Positions 1 through 12,593 of a stretch of 64,000 nt of DNA are shown here, in pieces. Under the pieces are notes generated by a model. That model had not been told where the DNA came from. It saw only the letters and a list, made by a program, of their open reading frames with translations, and made no database searches. Both the position numbers and the translations under genes were made by a program. Position 1 is the first letter of the stretch. Every line of letters starts with the position of its first letter. Origin of the DNA: Lucifuga dentata (taxonomy: Eukaryota; Chordata; Actinopteri; Ophidiiformes; Bythitidae); contig VXCM01002805.1 in assembly GCA_014773175.1 (NCBI GenBank), positions 1 to 64,000 on the forward strand, written 5' to 3'.

Positions 1-960
1 AGTGAAAGAGCTAAGAAGAAAAGAAAACACGTCAACGGACCTTTCACACAGTGAGGGACGTAACAGATATGTAAAAAAAAATTATTGCAACACAAAGAAA
101 AATTTTACTAGCACAAACACAAACAACTGAGACTATTTTCCCAGGGTTTTGCATTCGCTGGGGGGGGGTGGGGGCAACTTCAGTCAGACTTCTCCATTAT
201 CGCTCATCAGGGGCCTGTTGGCTCATTGTGGCCCTGCAGGGAGTTACAACGGGTGTGAAAACTGCACGCTGTGACACTCGAGGGTTGTTTACACTGCATA
301 AAGCCAAAACCGGATCATTCAACATGTAGCAGCCATCTGGCTGAGAGCAGTAACTGACTATCAATGAGTTTTAGGTAGCAGCAAGAACACAAGACAGTAA
401 TTATTTTGGATACATGAAATGATTAATGCATTTCTGTAGGAGAGTACTTGTGTGTGTTTGTCCTGAGCATAGCGTGAGAGCAACAATCTGAGCATCGACA
501 AACTGAATGGCAAATGAGATTCTAGCATCCCTTTTTGTTCCTCCCACTCAGTTTTTATTGTGAGGACGACACACGGCGTTATCTATCCGACTGCGTCCTC
601 ACCGCTGAATGGAAACGGGAACGCCAATGACTTCAGTGCAATTTCCATGTCAATGCACAGGGCTGCACGCCCCATGAGAGCAGAGCTCAGCTGAAAGCAC
701 AAGAGGCTCAAGTACACTGGAGTGATCTGCTGTGTTCCCTGTCTCCACTTTAGCCATCATCATCATCATCATCATCACCATTATCATCCTCAACAGTGGG
801 TTTTGATCCTCATCGTGGGCCTTTGACTGTGTGTGTGTTGAAGATCTGAAACAAAAAGGAGGGTTTCAATTTGGTGATTATCAGACACAAGTGACAACAG
901 TAACCGTGAACTTATTCACAAGACTATAATAAACAAACATGGTATTTCCAGAAAAGGACT
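1..960. other. intergenic, no gene seen
   Basis: Unique-looking sequence with a short (CAT)n near 755-780 and no credible exon. Confidence 0.5.
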
Positions 961-965
961 GTGAA

Positions 966-1207
966 GTTATAGTCGCAGGAGAAGACAGCTTTCACCGAGA
1001 AATTAAAATGGCCACACCTTCTACAAACATTAGCGGGCAAAATTTTGTATTGTATAAGTTGGGTTTATCACCCGAATACTGGACATTGAAATATTAGGAT
1101 AGATAATATATGGTTTTATGTTCTGGAAAATGGTTGGGCAGTAATGTAAAATGTATGTGGGGTAGTACTTATCAAGCTCAAACATGCAAAAACACCAGTA
1201 TGGTCCT
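966..1207 (-). mobile_element. TTAA family B fragment
   Basis: Reverse-oriented half copy. It starts in the GCAGGAGAAGAC block and ends in ACCAGTATGGTCCT, the family terminus. The other half is missing. Confidence 0.7.
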
Positions 1208-1264
1208 TTACAAAGCAAGCCAAGAATAGATTGGCTCACCAGAAAACCAAAACAAAGACCTTTT

Positions 1265-1265
<1 letters not shown>

Positions 1266-1313
<48 letters not shown>

Positions 1314-1448
1314 CAGCATTAATATCAGTTATTCTGCACCAACGATGTTTTAATGTCAGCTGGAAATGTAATTCAGGTAGAATCATATGTCCTGGAGTCA
1401 GCATTGAGATGAAAACTGTATATTATCTTATCTCTATGTTAAGAGAGG

Positions 1449-1486
<38 letters not shown>
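1266..1486. repeat. two CA microsatellites
   Basis: (CA)n at about 1266-1311 and 1450-1486. The open frames across them are only His-Thr repeats. Confidence 0.9.
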
Positions 1487-1488
<2 letters not shown>

Positions 1489-1704
1489 CATGACATAGAC
1501 AAGCTGCGATTACACCTGAGTAATGACAGAATTAAGTGGCTGTGTCACTTCAGGCCCATGGAGGCTGGAAATGCCAAACTAAACATGGCATTTAGATCTC
1601 AGCCTGTGAGTCAGTCAATGTCTGTTTCTTCACCAGCCCTCCGTCCGTCTCACCCATCATTCCACCCATCATTCCCTTCATGTGTTCTCTCCATCACTGG
1701 TTAA

Positions 1705-2856
1705 AGGACCATACCAGTGATTTTGCATGTTTAAGCTCAGCATATACACAAACCACTTACAATGTTACATTAAACCATTTTCCAAAACATGAAATCGAAT
1801 TTTAATTTTTGTGTCATTTTGGCACATCAGCTCATATTTCAAAATCAAATGGTGATACACCCACCTTAAAGGGCCATACCATCCATTTTGCATGTTTGAG
1901 CCTAATATATTCAATTTTCATACACAATTACTGACAATCATTTCCCAAAGGATAAAACTGTATTTCAGCTTTCGTGATATTTTGCAAAATCTCTTAATCT
2001 TTCAAAATCAAATATTCAAGCAACATACCCACCTTAAAAATTGATGTTTCTCCTGCTAATAGTTACACAGCCTTATGAAGTCACAGTCGTTTAAATATTT
2101 TGATAAACACAGGCCTTCTTTTGGGACTATATTCCCCAGTGGAGACATACATTCACTCCACACTTTTTATTGCACTTAAACACTAAAATTACATAACTTT
2201 GAAAAAAAAAACAAACCTGAATACATGTCTTGTTGGTGATGATGGATTACCTATCCCAAGAACGTTTCAAGTATCAACAAGTTGATTTTAATAGCGTACC
2301 AGAATGAACTGAAACCAGTGGCGGTCTGGAAGGTAGGAAAAACATTTTTAATTCATCATTCCAGTAGTATGCTTTGGGAAATGATTATCAGTAATGTTAC
2401 ATGTATGAAAATTGAATATATTCAGCTCAAACATGCAAAATGGCTGGTATGGTCCTTTAAAAGATACTACCAGCGATTTTGCATATGTGAGCCCAATAAA
2501 TACAAACTTAAAATTCAACAATTTGCCTGCTAACTGACACATGATTGTCAAAGTCACAGTCGTTTTAATTTCTCGAGGCCATCTTCTCCTGGGACTATAT
2601 CGTCTGGTTGAGTCATACATTTTCTTCTGTGTAGCTCCTTGTTGAATTTGCTTTGAAACTCTAAAATCACATTATTTTGAAAAAAAAATAGATGTTTTAT
2701 CACCACAATTTGATTATAATAAAGTGAAACCAATGTCAGCCTGGAATGTAGGAAAACCAATTCTAAAATGTACCGCTCCAGTAGTATATTTTGAAAAATA
2801 GATGCAGTAATGTGTGTGGTTTGTATTTATTGATGCAAAGTCTCTGGTATGCTCCT
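1705..2856 (+). mobile_element. composite of TTAA family B and nested family A
   Basis: A B left part (1705-1865) is followed at TTAA by a complete A copy (1870-2456), then TTAA and a second B copy with an internal deletion (2461-2856). All ends read AGG(A/G)CCATACC inward or close to it. Confidence 0.75.
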
Positions 2857-3850
2857 TTAAAGTACCTCTGTAGTAAATTCAAAAGTCAATGCTTCTCTGC
2901 TTGTACAGTCTGAACTCTGACCTCCATTTAAAGGACCTCATCATCATCATCATCATCATCATTATCATCCTCATCTTTTCCCAACTGACCTCTCTTCTCC
3001 ATCTAAATGTACTACTGCCCAGCGATTAATAGTACTGCTGACCAGTACTACTACACACAGCCAGTACTTTTCTGTCTGCCAGCTAATGAACAAAGAGAGG
3101 AGAAATAATGAACTCTGTTGCATCTTTTCCTTCCCTGATATTGTTCCATCTCCTTCTGCGTCGCTGCTCTCATCCACTCAGGACTCGGCCGGCTCGTTTT
3201 CTGGGTAATCTGCGGGGGTGGGATCGCAGGCCTCGCTTTGTCGTGAGATTTGTGTAATCTCAGGGAGGTGGAGCGTTGGAGAGTTTNTTTTTTTTTTTTT
3301 TTTGATAGGAATGGGGAAAGAGGGTGAGAGGAAATATTTATCTTTCTCTCTGTGCCTGAACCCTGGTGAAAAGCTGGTTTAAGAGCAGCGGAAATCCCCT
3401 CACAATGGTCTCCACCTTTAAAGCCTACACCCCCCCCCCNCCCCCCCATGTGAAGGGCATCTTTTAATATCAGTTTCCCTCAGCTTCTTCCATCAATAAC
3501 CATGTAAAAACTTCTTTTTCATTCCTTCCCTCATCCTCTTTTATTTACTCCATTAAACTTTATTTGCTTTCAAAGAACAGTGACTAATTTTCGTGTCCCA
3601 AAGAAACCATTATTTTCAGGCGAAAATTCATAATATTGCCCACACAGCTCAAATGTGAAGTGAGAGGAAAGAAAGTAAATTCAATGAGTAACAGAATGCC
3701 AATGTGTCAGATGGAGGATTATGGCAAGATTCACCAACATCTCCCAGTAGATTTCTTGCTGCAAGTGTAAACAGCGATGAGGGTTTGTATCTCATTCACC
3801 ATCCAACCTGGATTAGAAGCAATGAAAGTGGAAATTCTCTGGTGTGTTAA

Positions 3851-5199
3851 AGGACTGTACTGGTGGTTTTGCATGTTTGGACCCAGTAAATACTACCCAC
3901 ATGCATTTTATGTTACTGCGAACAATTTTCAAAATGACAAAACTGTAGTTGAGTTTTTGTGCAGTTTTGCCAAACCTTATCTTTCAAAATCAAATGTTCA
4001 GGTGAAACATCCACCTTAAAAGGCCATGTTTTACCTGATAATAGTTATGCTACGCTCCAATGTAGAAGCAGTTTTAATTTATCATAGAAGCCATCTTCTC
4101 CTGAGACTATATTCCCTGGAGAGACATACATTATCTTCTGTTCAGGTCCGTGTTATCCCAGTTAAATTAGGTAACTTTGACAAAAACAATTAAACTAGAA
4201 ATGCATTTCCTGAAGAAAATGCACCTGTGATTGCAACTCGCCAAAGCAACTGCCGAACAGAAGCTAAAAAGCTGAAATCTATAAAATTGTTCGATATTTT
4301 AATGTTTAATTGTTTCTAAAGAGTAGAAGCTTTCCAAAATTTTTGAAATTTGAACGGTGTTTCTTTTTTTTTTTTTTTTTCTGTCTGCATATATAGTTGT
4401 GGTGTATGCCAAGAATGACATAACCATTTTTTATATATATGCAATTTAATCTAGCAACAGACAGATAATACTGTATATAGTGCATAGGTGAGTGTGTGTG
4501 AGTGTGTGACCTTCACCTGCCCTCCTTGACCAACCTATTACGCTTTATTTAAAACTAATAAACAATTTCTATCAAGGAGGGCTAAACACCTGAACAACAA
4601 CACAAAGACAAAAACACACAGAGTAGTGACAGTAATAACCAGTAATAACCAGTGTAGTGGTTTAATCTGAGAAACACAAAGGAGGCTAAAACCCCATAAC
4701 ACAACACCAAGAAGTGGAATACAGAAAAATGAAGAACAAAACCCTGTGACTGGATCACAGGGTTTTGTTCTTCATTTNCCCCATAACACAACACCAAGAA
4801 GTGGAATACAGAAAAATGAAGAACAAAACCCTGTGATTGGATCACAGGGTTTTGTTCTTCATTTTTCTGTATTCCACTTCTCATTGCTATTTTTTGGCAC
4901 CTAACTCGTCCTGCATACTTCAACTAGAAACACTGCTCAAATTTCAAATTGCCTGTGATTGCTACAGGCAATCACAGGCAATTAATGTGCTGTGATTAAT
5001 TACGTATCTCAACCATGTTTCAAGTCTCGACAAGTTGATTTTAATAGCGAACTGCAATGAACTGAAACGGTGGTCGGAAAAACTTTTTGAATATTTACCA
5101 CTCCAATAGCATGTTTTGGAAAATGGTTGGCAGTAATGTGACACAATATGGATTGTATTTATTGGGTTCAAACAGGTAAAAAATCACCTGTATGGTCCT
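3851..5199 (+). mobile_element. TTAA family B copy interrupted by about 0.8 kb
   Basis: Left part 3851 to about 4193, right part about 4990 to 5199, each aligned to the family. TTAA lies outside both ends (3847-3850 and 5200-5203). The intervening segment is unrelated and contains the 40-base-arm hairpin at 4798-4880. Confidence 0.7.
4798..4880. repeat. perfect inverted repeat, 40-base arms, 3-base loop
   Basis: Arms 4798-4837 and 4841-4880 are exact reverse complements. An unmerged contig overlap (N at 4778, copies 4692-4777 and 4779-4864) duplicates most of it with one base difference. The hairpin itself probably blocked assembly. Confidence 0.85.
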
Positions 5200-5348
5200 T
5201 TAAACATGGCACTTTGTCTTCTATTCCCCCAGTGTTGCTTATAATGCTGTTCCAAAGCAGGGCTGAAAAAAAAAAACCCTGGGTTTCAGCTAAGCTCAGG
5301 TTGGGGTGTAACTGTAACAGAAAAGGAAGTAGATCTCTGGCTCGTTAT

Positions 5349-5420
5349 TGCCCAGTATAGCCTGGTACAACCCAGTACAACCCAGTACAGCCTGGTATGG
5401 CCCGGTATGGCCCAGTCCTG
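5349..5420. repeat. decamer minisatellite
   Basis: Degenerate tandem 10-mers of the form CCCAGTACAA / CCTGGTATGG, about seven units. Confidence 0.6.
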
Positions 5421-5509
5421 TAGCGGAAAAGGGCCACAAGTCTGTCATAGTTGTGCACAATTTAAAATCTACATAAAACACCACTGAATGAATTCCAGAA
5501 GTCATGACT

Positions 5510-5540
<31 letters not shown>

Positions 5541-5879
5541 NTTTTTTTTTTTTTTTTTAGTGGTAAATAATGTCTTAAAATTCTCCAATCAATCTTACTG
5601 AAAAAGGTGCAATCCTCTGATGGAATATCAACATGTGCAATGTAACCCCAATCCAGATATAGATTTGGATCTGGCATTGCTGTATGATAATTAATAAATC
5701 TAGAAATGTTCAACTCCCACCAATGAGGAGCTAAGATATTGTTGATTCAGCAGAGTGAAATGGTTTTGACATATTTTCAACAGTTATAGATATAGATGCA
5801 GAAAATTATGTCAGCAATGCAACTGTACAATGAATCATCATGTCACGAGATACATCAGTGACAGAATATTTATTGATTT

Positions 5880-5960
5880 AAAGAGTCATACTGGCGATTG
5901 TGCATGTTTAAGCCCAATATATACAATCTACACACACGTTACGTTACTGATCTTTACGGA
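5880..5960 (+). mobile_element. TTAA family B left-end fragment
   Basis: TTTAAAGAGTCATACTGG and the GCATGTTTAAGCCCAAT block match the family's left end. The copy is lost after about 80 bases. Confidence 0.6.
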
Positions 5961-6035
5961 TCTGATTTCATGGTAATGGTAGAAAAAGTCTGGATTGATG
6001 CTGGCAGAGGTACACACTCTCTCAGTGCCCTTTAG

Positions 6036-6039
6036 TTTG

Positions 6040-6086
<47 letters not shown>

Positions 6087-6139
6087 CGCGTGTGCGTGCG
6101 TGCGTGCGTGCATGCGTGCGTGCATGCGTGCGTGCGTGC
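6036..6139. repeat. GT then GTGC microsatellite
   Basis: (GT)n passing into (GTGC/GTGCAT)n. Confidence 0.9.
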
Positions 6140-6280
6140 TTGCATATTGTAAGCTCAGTATGTGCATGTATTTGTGAAGGGGGTGACAGCGTGTCTCCTT
6201 CTGGAATCTAAATATAACTGGACTCCAGCGGAGGCTGAAAGCTCTGTACTGCATCTGTGCTGTTTATATTAGGGATTTAA

Positions 6281-7635
6281 AGGACCATACCGTGCATGTT
6301 TGAGCCCAATATATACGACCTGTATACATTTTACATTACTTTCAAACCATTTCCAAAACATAGTTTTCCTGTTATTTTTCAAGTCTCCGAATCTTTCAAA
6401 AATCAAACATTCAGGTGATACATTCACCTTAAAGGACCATACCACTCATTTTGCATGTTTGAACCTAATATATTCAGTTTTCATACACGTAAGGTTACTG
6501 ACAATCATTTCCCAANTTGCATGTTTGAACCTAATATATTCAGTTTTCATACACGTAAGGTTACTGACAATCATTTCCCAAAACATATTAGTGGAACGGT
6601 GAATTAAAAATGGTTTTCCTACCTTCCAGACCTCCACTGGTTTCAGTTCATTCTGGTACACTATTAAAATCAACTTGTTGATACTTGAAACGTTCTTGGG
6701 ATGGATAACCCATCATCACCAACAAGATGTGTATTCAGGTTTGTTTGTTTTTTTGTTTTTTTTTGAAGTTTTATAATTTTAGCGTTTAAATGCAATAAAA
6801 AGCGCGGAGTGAATGTATGTCTCCACCACGGAATATAGTCCCAAAAGAAGACCTGTGTTTATTGAAAAATTTAAACAACTGTGACTTCATAAGGCTGTGT
6901 AACTATTAGCAGGCAAAACATCAATTTTTAAGGTGGGTGTATCGCTTGAATATTTGATTTTGAAAGATTAAAAAATTTTGCTAAATATCAAGAAAGTTGA
7001 AATATGGTTTTATCCTTTGGGAAATGATTGTCAGTAATGTAACATATGAAAATTGAATATATTANAAATATGGTTTTATCCTTTGGGAAATGATTGTCAG
7101 TAATGTAACATATGAAAATTGAATATATTAGACACAAACATGCAAAATGGATGGTATGATCCTTTAAAATTCATTGTTTCACCTTCTAACACTTATGCAC
7201 AATTGTAGAAGGCATAGTCATTTTAATATCTCAGTAAAACCTGTCTTCTCCTGGGACTATATTCTCTGGCGGAGACATACAATACATTGTTTTCCGTGCA
7301 GCTCCATGTTGGATCATTTAAATAAAGTTATTCCGGCAAAAAAACCAATAGATGTGTTGTTTGCTGTTATGAATTACTTATCTCAAGCGTTTTTCAAGTC
7401 TCTACAAGTTGATTATTATAGTAATACTATATAATAGTATATAGTAATAGTATTAGTATATAGTATATAGTAATACTGGAATGAACTGAAATCAATGGCA
7501 GTCTGGAAAGTAGGAAAAACAATTCCATAATTTACAGTTAAAATAATATATTTTGGGAGATGGTTGTCAATAACGTAACATGTATGTGGATTGTATATAT
7601 TGGGCTCAAACATGCACATTCACTGGTATGATTCT
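6281..7635 (+). mobile_element. TTAA family B copy with nested A insertion
   Basis: B occupies 6281-6432 and 7164-7635, with TTAA at both outer ends (6277-6280 and 7636-7639). The A copy sits at an internal TTAA, and the B sequence resumes exactly after it. Confidence 0.85.
6433..7163 (-). mobile_element. TTAA family A, nested in B
   Basis: Complete A copy flanked by duplicated TTAA (6429-6432 and 7164-7167). Its length is inflated by two assembly duplications (N at 6516 and 7065). Confidence 0.85.
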
Positions 7636-7698
7636 TTAAAGCAATAATACTCTGTCACTGATGTATGATATATGACATGATGTATGTCATGCTGGTAC

Positions 7699-7746
7699 AC
7701 ATGTACACATACGTATACATGTACATGTATACGTATGTGTACATGT
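7699..7746. repeat. perfect 48-base palindrome
   Basis: The sequence equals its own reverse complement around 7722/7723. It is built of GTAC/CATG/ACGT steps with largely alternating purine and pyrimidine. Confidence 0.9.
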
Positions 7747-7749
7747 ACG

Positions 7750-9020
7750 TGATTCTCAGTCCTGGAAGACCAAGATATTCAATCAAACATTCTGTATCCT
7801 ATATTATTATTAATATTTTTCATTATGGTATAGTCATTTCAGTCAAACAACAAATAATCACATTTATTTTACACCCACGCATTATTAAACATAGCAAAAT
7901 AAGCTGCTTTTTTTGTTTCACCTCATTAATTTTGAAAAGTGTTGGTACACTTTCATCACACTAAACATAATCAGAAATACTATAAAGAAATCTTTAAATC
8001 TAATACACATCTATAAACTCAGTCTGAATATATTGTATTGTAATATTGTATTGTATTGTACCTTTTTTCATTCTGTGATTGTGACTTTTGTCATTTTTGT
8101 AAAACATTCCTATTTGATCTTTTCTCATCCACTTTGTCTTGCTTTTTTCTTATTGTTCACCTCTGCAGTTGCCCGATTTTCTAATCTTATTTCATCGTGG
8201 ACTTTGGCCATGGCTGTCAATTCAGCAGCAATACATGGTCACAAATAAGGATGGAAACCAGCAGCCATTTTTCTTTTCCACTTATTCGCCAAGTGTTGGT
8301 TGGATTTTTTTCTTTAGCTCATATTAGAGCAGCAGGTAGGCTCTGCAGTAGGCTCACAGGTTTGTGATGGTTTTATTTGCCAGTCGTCAGAGTAAGATGT
8401 GGGTACCATCAGGACCTTGAACCCGACGCCTGATCCGACTCCCTGAGGGAGCAGAGAAGACAGAAGATCCCCCAAACCCACGGCCCATTCTGAGACATTG
8501 ACACATTATTTGCTGATTTTTTGGAGACTTTCCTTCATTTTCCATGAATATTCTACAATCAAGTAGAAAATTGACAACTTTTTATAGTTTATTGTAGACT
8601 TTTTTCTTTTTTGCTCTATTCTTACAGCTTGAGGTTACACATTACCGTCCACATTATTTGGCTGTATTATCCAACTGTAAAGATCTAAGTCAGCATGACA
8701 AACTAAATACATGAAGCAGGCCTTTAATATTTCTCCTTTAGTGAGGAGGAATCTATAGCTCCACACAGAAGCAGCAGCAACATGCAATATTCATACTCAT
8801 GTGCACATGAAATATGCATGAGTGATGCTACCGCCTGTACGGGTGGAGAACCTTCTGAGAAAATACCACATGTTAGTCATTCCTTCACACAGCTGATATC
8901 TGATCTCTAATGGCTCCCGCGTGACATGTGCTTCAGTGAAGTTTATGTGTTTGTACCATCAGTGTTTAGTACAGATATGATTTATGAATTGATGCGTTGC
9001 TGTCCCAGGGATGAACACAC
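7750..9020. other. intergenic, AT-rich
   Basis: No gene recognised. About 8490-8655 resembles the interior of the family C MITE (GCTGATTTTTTGGAGACT, ATCAAGTAGAAAATTGACAA) without clear ends. Confidence 0.45.
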
Positions 9021-9021
9021 A

Positions 9022-10284
9022 CACTGATCAGCCACAACATTAAAACCAGCTGCCTAATATTGTGTAGATCCCCCTCACGCTGCCAAAACAGCTCTGAGTA
9101 TGGAGGCATGGACTCCACAGACCTCTGAAGGTGTCCTGTGTATCTGGCACCAAGACGTTAGCAGCAGATCCTTTAAGTCCTGTAAGTTGTGAGGTGGGCC
9201 TCCATGGATCGGACTTGTTTTTCCACCACATCCCACAGATGCTCGATTGGATTGAGATCTGGGAGATTTGGAGGTCAAGTCACACCTTGAACTCTTTGTC
9301 ATGTTCCTCAGTTCCTGAACCATTTTTGTAGTGTGGCAGGGCACGTTATCCTGCTGAAAGAGGCCGCTGCCATCAGGGAATACCGCTGCCATGAAGGACT
9401 GGACCTGGTCTGCAGTCATGTTTAGGTAGGTGCTACATGTCAAAGTAGCATCACATGAATCAGGACCCAAGGTTTCCCAGCAGAACATCACCAGATCATC
9501 ACTTTGCCTCTGCTGGCTCGCCTTCTTCCCATAGTGCATCCTGGTGCATCCCTTCCCCAGGTAAACCACGCACACACACACACGGCTGTCACATGATGTC
9601 AAAGAAAACCTGAGTCATCAGACCAGGATACCTTCTTCTACCACTCCATGGTCCAGTTCTGATGCTCACATGTCCATTTTAGGTGCTTTGGGCGGTGGAC
9701 AGGAGTCAGCATGGCACTCTGAGTGGTCTGCAGCTACACAGCTCCATACACAGCACGCTGCCATGCTGTGTGTTCTGACACCTTCTATCATAGCAGCAGT
9801 CATTTTTCTGCTGTTTGTGCTGCAGCAGCTCTTCTGTGGGATCAGACCAGACTGGCTAGCCTTCACTCCCCATGACCAGCAACGAGCCTTGGGCGCCCAT
9901 AACGCTGTTGCCGGTCCGGTTCACAGGTTANCTCCCCATGACCAGCAACGAGCCTTGGGCGCCCATAACGCTGTTGCCGGTCCGGTTCACAGGTTATCCT
10001 TCCTTGGACACTTTTGTAGGTGCTGACCCCTGCATACCGGGAATGCCCCACAAGAGCTGCTGTTTTGGAGACACTCTGATCATCTAGCATTACAAGTTGG
10101 CCCTTGTTAAAGTGGCTCAGATCCTTATGCTGCACATTTTTCCTTCTTCAACACATCAACTTCAAGAACTGACTGTTGATTTGCTGCCTAATATATCCCA
10201 TCCTTTGACAGGTGTCATTGTAACCAGATGATCCATGTTATTCATTTCACCTGTCAGTGATTTTAATGTTGCGTCTGATCAGTG
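9022..10284 (-). mobile_element. degenerate Tc1-like transposon
   Basis: Ends CACTGATCAGCCACAACATT and its imperfect inverse, ending CTGATCAGTG before TA. Minus-strand frames give a Tc1-type helix-turn-helix (K-D-L-S-H-F-N-K-G-Q-L, then S-K-T-A-A-L-V-G) near 10130 and the catalytic-region match F-Q-Q-D-N-V-P-C-H-T near 9350. Frames are broken by stops and shifts, so it is inactive. It includes an assembly duplication around N at 9931. Confidence 0.88.
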
Positions 10285-10920
10285 TATATATCCTGTTTTC
10301 AGCTCTGGTGTGACTGATCTGATCAATAACAGCGTTTTCTGAGGGAAGATTATTGCTGCACCTCCTCCAGCCAGTTTACTCTGTTTCCATTCTATCATTG
10401 GTTAGTTTGACAGTTTGCAGGATATCTTAAAAAAAAACAAAAAAACAAAACCCTAAATATATGTTTGTAAAAGTTGGTGGAAAAATTAAGCCATGAGTCA
10501 GTGAAGAAGTAATTAACTTTTGACCTACATCTAGATGTAGACAAGATGCACGTTATATTTTGGCTGGTAAGCACTGAACTGTGTGTATGAAAAATAGTTT
10601 GTGCCTGAATTCCTTGGCTCACACTGCCCAAATCATTTATTCAACATGTCGCCAATCCTCCTACGAATTCATCAGAGCTTGCCCACATTTGGCACGTAAG
10701 ATATTTGGATGGGCCAATATATTATTTTCTTATATATTTCATGTATTTCTTGCTGTTTTTTTGTTTGTTTGTTTTGTTTTTTACCCCAGCCAAATAGGTT
10801 GTGTGATCACCAGCATTTGTTTGTTGTCTGTTAGTATTTTTTGGTAGGGTATCTTGAAAAGCTATGGATGGATTTTGATGAAATTTGGGGGTCAGATCTA
10901 GAAGAAGTTTTTTTTTAGCA

Positions 10921-11345
10921 TATTAAAGGAGCATGGCTCCTTATGTGCAGTGTGTGTGTGTGTGTGTGCGTGCACGCACGCGAGCAAGAGAGAGAGAGAG
11001 AGAGACGTGTGGCACTGTGTAGAGCAGGTTAATGTTGGCATAGCCAGGTTAGCATAACTGCTGCAATAGTAAATGCTCAGTATGAAGTTGCGTTTGCTGT
11101 CAAATAAAAAGCTACAACTCCTCAAGAAACAAGCAGAGTCCCTGAGTTTTCTGTGTCAGCAACTAAATGGAGTAGTGACAGGGCATTTAACCCAAAGTTA
11201 TTACCAACTTCAGCTCTAAAGAAATAAAGAGGTCTTCCTCTGCTTCCCAACCATGATCTGGATTGAAGTAGGAAAGGCTAATGCTATAAAATCAATGCTA
11301 ATGGGCTAATTTCAATTCACTGTAGCATGGAGGTACACTCTCAGA
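10921..11345 (+). repeat. low-copy dispersed repeat, copy 1
   Basis: GCAGTGTGTGTG, a GA tract, ATGCTATAAAATCAATGCTA and GGGCTAATTTCAATT occur in the same order as at 13864-14075, with extra sequence in this copy. Class unknown. Confidence 0.55.
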
Positions 11346-11801
11346 GTGCCTTTTTGTTTTTCTTGTTGCCAAATTATTGTTGGCACAATCCATTTTACAT
11401 AAACTGCCATGACTGTTGCGCAGTGACAACACAATTTTGAGAAAAGGATCGCTTGTGGCCTGTAGCTAGGTGCAATATGGTGAATTTAAATAGCCATAAA
11501 TCAGAGTCTGGATAACTGTAGGTTTTTGCACGATTCTTGTATGTACAAAGCCTTCACATTCCGGGACTTGGATTTATGTATCCTCCAAAAACCAATCAGC
11601 CAATCAGCACAGCTGTCTGTCATTACGTGTGTTTTCAGATCAAAATCTACAGATGGTGACTAAAAATTCAAAACTTTTTCTATTCTGTATATTTTTCTAT
11701 ACTATTCTATAGGTATCATGGTTGTGAAGTCTCAGCAGAGGCATGTGGCTTTGAATTCTTTCTACTTATCGTTATTATGTTTCGGTGAAGAAATTCAGCC
11801 G

Positions 11802-11802
11802 T

Positions 11803-11855
<53 letters not shown>

Positions 11856-12002
11856 TAGCGTCTCAGTCAGGTTGTTGATTACAATCTGGAGAGGCGAGAT
11901 TTTTTTGCTGTGACATGGCGACGGGCAGATAGCAACAGATGAGCTCCTTGGTGTGGGACAACAAACACACAAGCACACACGCATGCACACACACACACAC
12001 AC

Positions 12003-12036
<34 letters not shown>
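11802..12036. repeat. CT and CA microsatellites
   Basis: (CT)n at about 11802-11849 and (CA)n at about 11966-12036, with about 110 unique bases between them. Confidence 0.9.
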
Positions 12037-12038
<2 letters not shown>

Positions 12039-12593
12039 CTCATCTATTTCTTATCGCAATCTAGCCCATCACCCCGCAGTCTTTTATTTATATCTTTGTC
12101 TCTCTCTCTGTGCTTTTCCGTGCTGATGAACTGCCGCTATCAACGGCTGATCTGTGAAACTCCAGAGAGAAGCGGCCATCAGACATCGAGCCAGACGAGG
12201 TCGGCGGGAAAAGAGGGGAAGAGATATTTGTCGAGGGAAATTAAACTAAGAAAGTAATTTTTAACGGCGAGTTCTTCGCGGGATGATGATGGAGCTTAGC
12301 TGGTATTATTAATGCGACAGCATCAGAGACAGCCAAACCCAAATCCTTCATTTCAAACAATGACGTGGCTCCAGGGTGAATTATGGCTTCCAGTCAGACA
12401 TTATCATAAAGTAAACAGCCACAAGATAAACAGAATTCAGAAATCATTTCTGCATTCTCCTTTTAGGTTGATGATGTCAGATGGTCCATCTGGCAACTTT
12501 TGGTCAGAGTGATGCAACAACTGGCCAGACTGCAATGCAATTTGATTGGATATTTATGGTCCATACATAATGACTCCTAATGATTTTTATTAA

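Noticed and set aside
1184..1498. Open frame with long His-Thr repeats
   Set aside because: Entirely a CA microsatellite; no gene signals.
2282..2533. Recurring open frame starting M-I-L-I-A-Y-Q-N-E-L-K-P, also near 6446, 13076 and 63125
   Set aside because: It recurs because it lies in the right arm of the TTAA elements. It has stops at varying places and no similarity to a transposase.
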